From: CAMBRQ01 sp945870325
GTDB lineage: Bacteria; Bacillota; Clostridia; Lachnospirales; Lachnospiraceae
Reading direction: 5' to 3'
DNA length: 64,000 bases
Assembly (NCBI RefSeq): GCF_050313795.1
Contig: NZ_JBNPMC010000003.1
Coordinates: forward strand, 1-64,000
Under the pieces are notes generated by a model. The model was not told the origin of the DNA and searched no databases. It saw only the letters and a list, made by a program, of their open reading frames with translations. Below are positions 42,033-50,125 of the stretch, piece after piece (the stretch's first letter is position 1; every line of letters starts with the position of its first letter). A program made the translations under genes and the position numbers.

Positions 42033-42722
42033 ATGAAGAAGTTAATTATAATACCAGCATATAATGAAAGCGAAAACATAGAAAAGACTGTAGATGCAAT
42101 AAAAAAGGATGCTCCAGATTTTGATTATGTGATAATTAATGATTGTTCAACTGATTCTACAAGAAGTATTTGTGAAAGAAATCACTATAATATTGTGAAT
42201 CTTCCGATTAATCTCGGAATTGGCGGTGCTGTGCAGACAGGATATCGTTATGGTTATGAAGAGGGATATGATGTGGCTGTTCAGGTTGATGGAGATGGAC
42301 AGCATGATCCACGATTTTTGAACGTCATGGTGAACTATATGATGGAGCATAAGACGGATATGGTCATAGGTTCTAGGTTTATTAATAAAGAAGGATTTCA
42401 ATCTTCTGGAGCGAGACGCATTGGAATTAAGTATTTTACAGTTTTAATTCAATTGATGACGGGAACTAGAATTACAGATCCAACATCAGGACTGCGGATG
42501 GTTAATCGAGATATTATGAAAATTTTTGCTTATGATTATCCGAAAGATTATCCAGAACCGGAAAGTGTTGTGTCGATTTTAAGGAAAAAGAAAAAGGTTC
42601 GCGAAATACCGGTTATTATGAGGGCAAGAGAAGGCGGAGTATCTTCGATATCACCAAAAAAATCCATATATTATATGATAAAAGTAACATTAGCAATTTT
42701 AATTGAACGCATCAGAAAGTAG
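42033..42722 (+). CDS. DPM-type polyprenyl-phosphate glycosyltransferase
   Basis: GT2 enzyme of 229 aa of the dolichyl-phosphate mannose synthase type: 'IIIPAYNESENIEKTVDAI', 'VIINDCSTDSTRSI', 'NLGIGGAVQTGYRYGY' and 'VQVDGDGQHDPRFL' (about residues 84-97). These enzymes load a single sugar on undecaprenyl phosphate for use outside the membrane. It lacks the C-terminal membrane helices of larger members, and the following gene encodes a small DUF2304 membrane protein, a frequent neighbour that may supply the anchor. AGGAG precedes the ATG. Confidence 0.88.
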   Translation: MKKLIIIPAYNESENIEKTVDAIKKDAPDFDYVIINDCSTDSTRSICERNHYNIVNLPINLGIGGAVQTGYRYGYEEGYDVAVQVDGDGQHDPRFLNVMVNYMMEHKTDMVIGSRFINKEGFQSSGARRIGIKYFTVLIQLMTGTRITDPTSGLRMVNRDIMKIFAYDYPKDYPEPESVVSILRKKKKVREIPVIMRAREGGVSSISPKKSIYYMIKVTLAILIERIRK

Positions 42723-42731
42723 AGGTAGAAT

Positions 42732-43103
42732 ATGAGATTACGAATTCAGATAATTATTGCATTAGTTATAATTATTGCATTAATTATTGTTGTTAATATG
42801 ATTAGAAAAAAAGCATTAGAATTAAGATATGCATTGGCTTGGCTTGGAGTTGGTTTTGGAGTTCTTGTGTTAGACTTGTTTCCAGGGCTTATGCAGTGGC
42901 TGGCGATTCTCATGGGAATTGAACTTCCGATTAATATGCTATTCTTCTTGGGATTTTGTTTCGCGTTGATTATTATTTTTGGATTAACACTTGCTGTGTC
43001 AAGAATGTCGATTCGAATCAAGGAATTGTCCCAGGAATTGGCTCTGTTTGAAAAAAAGCAGAGAGAAAAAATGGAGGAAGAAAAAATGGAGGAAGAAAAA
43101 TAA
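42732..43103 (+). CDS. DUF2304 membrane protein
   Basis: Small membrane protein of 123 aa with three hydrophobic segments (about residues 4-24, 34-50 and 66-90) and a charged coiled C-terminal helix. This pattern and the position right after a DPM-type glycosyltransferase identify DUF2304, whose members pair with such enzymes and probably anchor or assist them. The last codons contain a perfect 15-base tandem duplication (43066-43095), giving the repeat KMEEE-KMEEE. The second copy also carries the GGAGGA ribosome-binding site of the next gene, which overlaps by one base (TAATG). Confidence 0.85.
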   Translation: MRLRIQIIIALVIIIALIIVVNMIRKKALELRYALAWLGVGFGVLVLDLFPGLMQWLAILMGIELPINMLFFLGFCFALIIIFGLTLAVSRMSIRIKELSQELALFEKKQREKMEEEKMEEEK

Positions 43104-45913
43104 TGAGAAGAAAAAGATTGTTGGCAATAATTTTATTGGTTGCAATGTTAGTTGGAAGCATTAATTTGAATATATTAGCAGCGCCAGTGGAAGACGGTGC
43201 TGCTAATACTGAAAGTGAACAGGAAGTAGTGGAGGAAGAAGAGAATCAGACTGTTGATGTAGAAGAATCAGATGTTGAGGAAAAAAATGATGTAGAAGAA
43301 ATTGAAACCAAAACGGATGAGAATAATGAAACTGAAGAAAAGGTGAGTGTTGATGATCCGGAAGAAGGAGATAGGGCGAATAGTTGGCGTTATAAGGATG
43401 GAGAATTAATTGAGAGTTATTCTATTGGAAGAAGTCGTGCAGCATCGCGAGTGAAGCAAGGAAATATTACTAAAAAAGGAATTGATGTCAGTGAACATAA
43501 TGGAGATATTAATTGGGAAAAAGTGAAAGCATCAGGGATAGAATTTGCGATTATACGATGTGGTTATGGGACAAATCGGTCGGATCAAGATGATAAGAAG
43601 TGGTTAAGAAATGTATCAGAATGTGAGAGGCTGGGAATTCCATATGGCGTATATATTTATTCATATGCTACGAATACAGATAGGGCATTAAGTGAAGCGC
43701 AGCACGTATTGAGACTAATAAGTGGGCATAATCTTTCTTATCCTGTTTATTTTGATATGGAGGATAACAGTACGATAGGAAGTGATTTGAATGCGATTGC
43801 GCAGACATTTTGTAGTACGATAAAGAATGCAGGATATGCAGTAGGGGTATATGCGAATCTGGACTGGTGGAATAATTATTTGACAGACACTAGATTTTCC
43901 CAGTGGTATAGATGGGTTGCGCAATGGAGTAGTGCTTGTAACTATACAGGAGAATATGCATTGTGGCAGTATTCGGCAATAGGAAGTGTGGATGGAATTT
44001 CAGGACCTGTAGATTTGGACTATTTGATTGGAAATCCGAATGATCATGGTGGCTCAATAACAGTCGATGTGCCTTCAGAGATGAAAAATTCTTTGCGATA
44101 TTCAGCGCATCTACAGGATATAGGATGGATGGATGAGGTTTCCAATGGAACTGTGATTGGCACCGCTGGGATGGGAAAGCAAATGGAAGCGTTCAAGGTG
44201 GGCGTTCAGGGCATAGAAGGTTTAGGGATCGAATATCGATCATATGTAAGTGGAGTGGGCTGGCAGGATTATGTTGCTGATGGAATGGAGTCAGGAACAA
44301 CTGGTCAGAGTAAAGCAATAGAAGCAGTGAGAATTAGATTGACTGGAAATGCTGTTTCCCAATATAAAGTTTATTATCGGATGTATGTATCCAATATTGG
44401 TTGGCTTGATTGGGCGAAAAATGATGAATTGGCAGGAACATTGGGATATGGCTATGCAATAGAAGCATATCAAGTGGTCTTATTACCGATAGATGGAGAT
44501 GCGCCTGGTACAACAGAAATGCCTTTTAGGTATAAAGATGATTTAGGAATGACTGTTAAAACGCACGTAAGTGAGTTGGGGTGGCAAAGCGCAGTGGGTA
44601 ATGGAGAAGTTTCGGGTAGCATAGGAAAAGCATTAGAAGTTGAAGCTTATACTGTAAATATGACTGCAGAAAATATTGGAATTCGTTATACTAGTTGTGT
44701 AAGTGGAACGGGTTGGCAAGATTATGTGGAAAAGGGTGAACTTTCTGGCACTGTAGGTAAGGCAAAGTCGGTAGAAGCAGTCAAGTTGGAATTAACGGGA
44801 GATAACAAGAATCAGTATAATTTATTCTATCGTACATATATATCTAATCAAGGCTGGTTGGGTTGGACAAAGGATGGGCTTCCGGCTGGTAGTCAGGGAT
44901 ATGGTAATTCAATTGAAGCTATTCAGATTATGATTGTACCTGTTTCATTAGGATATACACCCGAAACGGGAGATAATGCATTTTTGAAGAAAGCGCTTAG
45001 TGTACAGTATAGTACACATGTACAAGATATAGGCTGGCAATCTTATGTGGAGAACGGAAAAATTGCCGGAACTACAGGACAAAATAAGCAGATTGAAGCG
45101 TTGAGAGTAAAAATTGTTGGTCAAGAGTATGAAGGGAAAATAGAATATAGAACCCATGTGGAGGATATAGGCTGGCAATCATATGTATCTAATGGAAATG
45201 TTGCGGGTACAGAAGGGAAAAATAAGCAAGTAGAAGCAATTTCTATTCGTTTGACGGGAGAGATGGCAAGTAAATATGATATTTATTATTGTGTACATTC
45301 TAGTGATTTTGGCTGGCTTGGTTGGGCGAAGAATGGAGCGAATGCAGGAAGTGAGGGATATGGGAAACAGGTAGAGGCTATTCGGATTCAATTAGTAGAA
45401 AAAGATGGCGCGGCTCCGGGAAGTACAGAGGGGGCATTTAAAAAGAAGGCAACGGGTTTAAGTATACAATATAGCGCACATGTTCAGGATATAGGTTGGC
45501 AAGCTTATGTGAAAATGGGAGAGGTGTCAGGAACTACTGGAAAGAATAAGCAGATAGAAGCGATAAAAATTCAATTATTGAGTCAAGAATATGATGGGAA
45601 TATTGAGTATAAGACCCATGTGCAAGATATTGGTTGGCAAAGTTATGTAAAGAATGGAAACATAGCAGGGACAACCGGAAAGAATAAGCAAGTAGAAGCA
45701 ATTGCTATTCGTCTGACTGGAGAAATGGCAGAACAGTATGATATTTATTATCGTGTGCATTCCAGTGATTTTGGCTGGCTTGGCTGGGCAAAGAATGGAG
45801 CAAATGCGGGGAGTGAAGGTTGTGGAAAGAAAGCGGAGGCTTTGCAGATTAAAATAGTGAGAAAAGGCGAAGCAGCACCGGGCGGTACTAATAATGCTTT
45901 TAAAAAGAAGTAG
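43103..45913 (+). CDS. Secreted GH25 muramidase with 12 ChW repeats
   Basis: Exported wall hydrolase of 936 aa. It has a signal peptide to about residue 29 ('ILAAP'), a very acidic linker to about 110, and a GH25 lysozyme domain at about 125-315 ('GIDVSEHNGDINWEKVKASG', 'FAIIRCGYG', 'YFDMED', 'VDLDYLIG') that cuts between N-acetylmuramic acid and N-acetylglucosamine. Twelve clostridial hydrophobic-W repeats of about 45-60 residues follow, each with 'H-V-x-x-x-G-W', ordered as four triads A-B-C in which the third repeat always reads like 'FGWLGWAKNG'. Each triad ends in a short linker such as 'GAAPGST'. ChW repeats are thought to bind surface or extracellular partners. No sortase or S-layer anchor is present, so the repeats probably hold the enzyme to the surface. 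Confidence 0.93.
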   Translation: MRRKRLLAIILLVAMLVGSINLNILAAPVEDGAANTESEQEVVEEEENQTVDVEESDVEEKNDVEEIETKTDENNETEEKVSVDDPEEGDRANSWRYKDGELIESYSIGRSRAASRVKQGNITKKGIDVSEHNGDINWEKVKASGIEFAIIRCGYGTNRSDQDDKKWLRNVSECERLGIPYGVYIYSYATNTDRALSEAQHVLRLISGHNLSYPVYFDMEDNSTIGSDLNAIAQTFCSTIKNAGYAVGVYANLDWWNNYLTDTRFSQWYRWVAQWSSACNYTGEYALWQYSAIGSVDGISGPVDLDYLIGNPNDHGGSITVDVPSEMKNSLRYSAHLQDIGWMDEVSNGTVIGTAGMGKQMEAFKVGVQGIEGLGIEYRSYVSGVGWQDYVADGMESGTTGQSKAIEAVRIRLTGNAVSQYKVYYRMYVSNIGWLDWAKNDELAGTLGYGYAIEAYQVVLLPIDGDAPGTTEMPFRYKDDLGMTVKTHVSELGWQSAVGNGEVSGSIGKALEVEAYTVNMTAENIGIRYTSCVSGTGWQDYVEKGELSGTVGKAKSVEAVKLELTGDNKNQYNLFYRTYISNQGWLGWTKDGLPAGSQGYGNSIEAIQIMIVPVSLGYTPETGDNAFLKKALSVQYSTHVQDIGWQSYVENGKIAGTTGQNKQIEALRVKIVGQEYEGKIEYRTHVEDIGWQSYVSNGNVAGTEGKNKQVEAISIRLTGEMASKYDIYYCVHSSDFGWLGWAKNGANAGSEGYGKQVEAIRIQLVEKDGAAPGSTEGAFKKKATGLSIQYSAHVQDIGWQAYVKMGEVSGTTGKNKQIEAIKIQLLSQEYDGNIEYKTHVQDIGWQSYVKNGNIAGTTGKNKQVEAIAIRLTGEMAEQYDIYYRVHSSDFGWLGWAKNGANAGSEGCGKKAEALQIKIVRKGEAAPGGTNNAFKKK

Positions 45914-45928
45914 AATGGGGTGAAAATA

Positions 45929-48082
45929 GTGAAAAAAAAGTTGTTGGCGAAGAAGGTAGTAGCAGTTATTTTGATGATGAGTTTGCTAATGGTATCAACA
46001 GGTACAGTTTTTGCAGAAGATGTGGCGGAGAAAACTACTGAAGTTGAAGAAATGCAGAATAATGATGCTGTAATAGAAGAAGACTCTGAACAAAATAATG
46101 ATGCTATAGAAAATGAGAGTAATAGTAATAAGGTTGAAGTAAATGAGGGCACGGCAGAAAATCCTAGTGCAAAGGAAGAAAAACGTGAGTTCTCAACTGA
46201 AGAAGAACAAGAAGTTCAGGGAAATAGTATAGATGAGATTTCGGAAGAGCCAAAAATAGTTCCAGTAATACAGTATGAGGCACATGTGCAGAATATTGGC
46301 TGGCAGAATGCAGTCGAAGATGGAACGATGGCTGGAACTGTAGGAAAAGCGTTGGCTATGGAAGGTCTGAGGATTGAATTAAAACAATTGGATGGAATTC
46401 AAGGTAGCGTGGAGTATGAAACACATGTACAGGATATCGGTTGGCAGAATGCTGTGAGCAATGGGGAATTGGCAGGAACAGTTGGAAAAGCGAAAGCGAT
46501 AGAGGCGATAAAAATAAGATTGACAGGTGAGATCGCCGATCAATATGATATTTATTATCGTGTTCATTCAGACACATATGGTTGGTTTGATTGGGCGAAA
46601 AATGGAGAAGTGGCCGGAAGTGTCGGGTTTGCATATGCAATGCAGGCAATTGAAATAAGATTATATGAGAAGAATAGTGAGGAAAAACCGATTGTTTCAG
46701 GAAAAACCTATCTGACCGCAAATAATATGGGAGATGTTATTTATCAGGCGCATGTGAAAAATGTCGGCTGGCAATCAAAAGTAGTTGATGGGAAAACTGC
46801 AGGAACAACGGGACGTGCTTTGGGAATAGAAGGCATTACGCTTCGTTTGGGCGAACATATGGGTGGAACGATTGTGTATAAGGCACATGTATCGGGAATT
46901 GGTTGGCAGAATGAAGTGACGAATGGTACATTAGCAGGAACTACCGGACAAAATAGGTCTATGGAGGCTATCTGTGTTAGAGTGGCGGATGGACTGGAAG
47001 AGAAGTATGATGTTTATTATCGGACTCATGTGTCAGGTTTTGGTTGGTTGAATTGGACAAAAAATGGGGAGATTTCTGGCAGTGTAGGATATGCGACACC
47101 AATTGAAGCGATACAGGTCAAATTGTACGAGAAGGATAGTTCAGAAGCACCGGAAACTACAGGAGTAAGTTGTTTGTCAAGAGAGAATATAGCTGAAATA
47201 GAGTATCAGGCTCATGTGTCTGATATAGGCTGGCAGAATGCAAAAGTAACAGGAGAAATAGCAGGGACGACAGGCCAAAATAAGAGTATTGAAGCTATAG
47301 CAATGTCGATTAAGAAAAGTGAGAATGCTCAAATTTATTCGGGAGGTATTTCCTACAAATTACATGTGTCTGATATAGGCTGGCAGGATTGGTGTAAAGA
47401 TGGTAGTATTGCAGGTGCTGTGGGACAGGGAAAGAGAGCAGAGGCAATTCAAATTAAACTGACCGGAGAAATGGAAAAATACTGCGATATTTATTATAGG
47501 GCTCATGTGTCGAATTTTGGTTGGTTAGGTTGGGCGAAAAATGGAGAGTCTGCTGGAAGTTCTGGATATGCATATAATTTGGAGGCCGTGCAGATAAAAG
47601 TGGTTCCTAAAAATACTTCGGCGCCAGGTAGTACAAGTAATAGTTTTAAAAAGGCACCACCATCTACTGTGTCGGCTATGGCTATGCGGGCGAATCTTTA
47701 TACAAGTTCTACGTCATATCTCATATTAGTTAACAGGAGCACGCATAAGGTTGGCATATTCCAGGGATGGAGAGGAAATTGGAATAATATTGTAACGTGG
47801 GATTGTGCAGATGGAGCAGTTGGAACACCTACTGTAGAGGGAACATTTAGAGTTGGAAGCAGAGGATATTATTTTGACTCAGGGGCATCCAGATGTTTTT
47901 GGTGGACGCAGTTTTACGGAAATTATTTGTTCCATTCGGTTTTATATAATAAAAATGGAACTTTGCGAGATGGGAGAGTAGGAATGGCGTTGTCGCATGG
48001 ATGTGTGCGTTTGCAAATAGGAAATGCGAAGTGGATATATGATAATATTCCGTCTGGGACGACAGTAGTGGTTTATCACTAA
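45929..48082 (+). CDS. Secreted L,D-transpeptidase with nine ChW repeats
   Basis: Exported protein of 717 aa. It has a signal peptide ('MVSTGTVFAED' region), an acidic Glu/Asn-rich linker to about residue 110, nine ChW repeats in three A-B-C triads (about 110-575), and a C-terminal YkuD L,D-transpeptidase domain with the catalytic Cys692 in 'LSHGCVRL' and the upstream His in 'FHSVLY'. Such enzymes form 3-3 cross-links in peptidoglycan or attach proteins to it. The third repeat of each triad is again of the 'FGWLGWAKNG' type, so repeat order is shared with the preceding muramidase gene, 15 bases upstream. The GTG at 45929 has GGGGTG six bases upstream; an in-frame GTG at 45920 lies inside that site. 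Confidence 0.92.
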   Translation: MKKKLLAKKVVAVILMMSLLMVSTGTVFAEDVAEKTTEVEEMQNNDAVIEEDSEQNNDAIENESNSNKVEVNEGTAENPSAKEEKREFSTEEEQEVQGNSIDEISEEPKIVPVIQYEAHVQNIGWQNAVEDGTMAGTVGKALAMEGLRIELKQLDGIQGSVEYETHVQDIGWQNAVSNGELAGTVGKAKAIEAIKIRLTGEIADQYDIYYRVHSDTYGWFDWAKNGEVAGSVGFAYAMQAIEIRLYEKNSEEKPIVSGKTYLTANNMGDVIYQAHVKNVGWQSKVVDGKTAGTTGRALGIEGITLRLGEHMGGTIVYKAHVSGIGWQNEVTNGTLAGTTGQNRSMEAICVRVADGLEEKYDVYYRTHVSGFGWLNWTKNGEISGSVGYATPIEAIQVKLYEKDSSEAPETTGVSCLSRENIAEIEYQAHVSDIGWQNAKVTGEIAGTTGQNKSIEAIAMSIKKSENAQIYSGGISYKLHVSDIGWQDWCKDGSIAGAVGQGKRAEAIQIKLTGEMEKYCDIYYRAHVSNFGWLGWAKNGESAGSSGYAYNLEAVQIKVVPKNTSAPGSTSNSFKKAPPSTVSAMAMRANLYTSSTSYLILVNRSTHKVGIFQGWRGNWNNIVTWDCADGAVGTPTVEGTFRVGSRGYYFDSGASRCFWWTQFYGNYLFHSVLYNKNGTLRDGRVGMALSHGCVRLQIGNAKWIYDNIPSGTTVVVYH

Positions 48083-48110
48083 AAAATAAAATTGTAAAGA
48101 AGATATTTTG

Positions 48111-48153
48111 AATACAACTCCAACTATATTAGTACAAAGTTGGGGTTGTATTT
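48111..48153 (+). terminator. Terminator after the ChW gene pair
   Basis: AATACAACTCCAACT (48111-48125) pairs with AGTTGGGGTTGTATT (48138-48152) over 15 positions with one G-U pair. A-rich and T-rich flanks are on both sides. The rest of the 340-base gap to the next gene holds only a promoter. Confidence 0.85.
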
Positions 48154-48306
48154 AATTAATAAATGTTTTATATTGGAATTAAAGTGTATATAAAGATATT
48201 TGTGCAAGAAAAATCAGGTGGAATAATAAAAATTAAATAGTTAATGAATATTTGAAGCGCCAGGGAGATATTAGAATCCTCGTAAAATTGATCTATGAAT
48301 ATTATA

Positions 48307-48335
48307 TTGTTGAATAATTATATAGATGTTATAAT
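48307..48335 (+). promoter_or_regulatory. Promoter of the DUF2142 gene
   Basis: TTGTTG (48307-48312) and TATAAT (48330-48335) with a 17-base spacer; the leader would be about 80 bases. Confidence 0.6.
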
Positions 48336-48422
48336 ATTACAAGTGTTTAACAATGGAGAGTGGAATACGAGGAGATATTTTAAGGTTATTATCTTGAGGA
48401 GATACATTTTGTTAGAAGGAAT

Positions 48423-49943
48423 ATGATTATGGGTAAAATAAAAGAAGTGTCAAGAACAATACAGAAAGGTAATAGAAAATATAATAGTGTTATTTGTATT
48501 ATTTCAGTTTTAATTATATTAGGGAGTGTTTTTTTCTTTGAGATAGATTTACAAAAAAGTAAAGCGGAAAGTATTATCACCATAGTGGTCATTTGTGTAT
48601 TGATAATCCTGTTATTAATATACTCTTTAGATTTGGTTGAATTTCATAAATTTGCATTTGTGTTTATTTTGTTTGTAGGAGGATTATCACTTTTTATTCA
48701 GCCTATCCTTAATATTCCAGATGAAGTTGCACATTTTAGTAGAGCAGAGATTGTTTCACAAGGACAGATAATTATGGATTCTGATAGGCAAGAGTATGAA
48801 GCAATCCAATCAGTTGAAGATATGAAAAATAATTTAAAAAAGTCATATATATTTTCTGATTTAAAAGGAAAAAAGATAGACTATGATTCACAAGAAGTTA
48901 ATCATGTGGCAGCATCGAATATATCATATCTTTATTTTCCGCAGGCATTTGGTATTATTATTGCTAAAGTGCTAAGATTAGATGTGATTTGGTTATTATG
49001 GTTAGGAAGATTTTTCAATTTGCTTTGGTATAGTTTTTTGGTTGCTTTTTCTATAAAACTGGCTCCAAAGTTGAAATTTTCGCTTTTTTTTGTTGCGACT
49101 CTTCCGATGTCTATTCAGCAAGCGGCATCGTATAGTCCAGATGCAACTATTAATGGCTTGTCGTTTCTTTTGATTGGTTATTTTTTGAATTTGTACTGTA
49201 AAAAAGATATTAAAATAACTAATAAGCAATTTATAGTTTTTTGGGGCATCGGGATACTATTGACAATGGCCAAAGTCACAGATATTTTTCTTGTTGGTTT
49301 GATCTTACTTATTCCTATGGAAAAATTCACAACTAGAAAAAGAGAGATTTTAGTAAAAGGTTTAGTAATTATAGGAGCAATTTTTGTGGGTGGGGTGTAT
49401 TATAGTTATGCAATGGGATTCCCGTCGGCTAAGGAGCATCAGATATATTTGGAATCTATAAATGTGAATTCGCAAGCTCAAATACAATATATTTTAAATA
49501 ATATTCTTTCTTGGGCACATGATTTTGGAGCGAGTATTATCAACCAGTTAATAACATATGTTGGAGAATTAAATTATTTTGGATGGTTTGAATATAGTTA
49601 TCCGATATTGACGGTTATTATGTTGTTTATGTATGGAAAAATATGTTTTCAAGAAGAAGGAATTTATATAAGGAAACTAGATAAGTTTTTGGTAGTACTT
49701 ATGATGGGGGGGATTTATGTTGCATCATGCTTGGCATTGTATATAACTTGGACTCCGGTCGGAGAAACTGGGGTTATGGGAATGCAAGGGAGATATTTGA
49801 TTCCGGCGTTGGCACTTATGCCATTAGTGTGCAACTCCATTGATAATAAAGGAGAGAAGCAAGAAAAACATATGGGAGATATGACGGTTATATCGATTAT
49901 GGTAGGAGCGATGCTTATAGTAACTGCTGCTAGATATTATTAA
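48423..49943 (+). CDS. DUF2142 multi-spanning membrane protein
   Basis: Integral membrane protein of 506 aa with about eleven or twelve hydrophobic segments. The motif 'NIPDEVAHFSRAEIVSQGQ' near residue 100 corresponds to the 'PDE-x-x-HF' signature of DUF2142, and the later 'GETGVMGMQGRYLIPAL' is also typical. The family has the topology of GT-C glycosyltransferases and polymer ligases and occurs in surface-glycan loci, so it may transfer sugars from polyprenyl carriers outside the membrane; this is inference. AGAAGGA supports the ATG. It has its own promoter. Confidence 0.8.
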   Translation: MIMGKIKEVSRTIQKGNRKYNSVICIISVLIILGSVFFFEIDLQKSKAESIITIVVICVLIILLLIYSLDLVEFHKFAFVFILFVGGLSLFIQPILNIPDEVAHFSRAEIVSQGQIIMDSDRQEYEAIQSVEDMKNNLKKSYIFSDLKGKKIDYDSQEVNHVAASNISYLYFPQAFGIIIAKVLRLDVIWLLWLGRFFNLLWYSFLVAFSIKLAPKLKFSLFFVATLPMSIQQAASYSPDATINGLSFLLIGYFLNLYCKKDIKITNKQFIVFWGIGILLTMAKVTDIFLVGLILLIPMEKFTTRKREILVKGLVIIGAIFVGGVYYSYAMGFPSAKEHQIYLESINVNSQAQIQYILNNILSWAHDFGASIINQLITYVGELNYFGWFEYSYPILTVIMLFMYGKICFQEEGIYIRKLDKFLVVLMMGGIYVASCLALYITWTPVGETGVMGMQGRYLIPALALMPLVCNSIDNKGEKQEKHMGDMTVISIMVGAMLIVTAARYY

Positions 49944-50015
49944 GAGAATATGTTTTGGCAAGTGATTTCTTTGATTAGTTTTGACATAACTCGAGAAACT
50001 TATAAAGAACTTTCC

Positions 50016-50044
50016 TTGATATTTAATAGTTGGAATGCTATACT
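50016..50044 (+). promoter_or_regulatory. Promoter for the large glycosyltransferase and exporter genes
   Basis: TTGATA (50016-50021), a 17-base spacer and TATACT (50039-50044) with extended TG, 81 bases before the ATG. Confidence 0.65.
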
Positions 50045-50125
50045 GGGCGGAGAACTCATAAATTGTAATGGTAAATATACAGAAAATTGTTCTTGATTTT
50101 GTAAGAATAGGTAAGGTGATGAATT

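Noticed and set aside
43103..48082. Regular repeats considered as CRISPR or DNA satellite
   Set aside because: The repeats are about 180 bases and diverged at DNA level but conserved as ChW protein motifs in one frame, so they are protein repeats.
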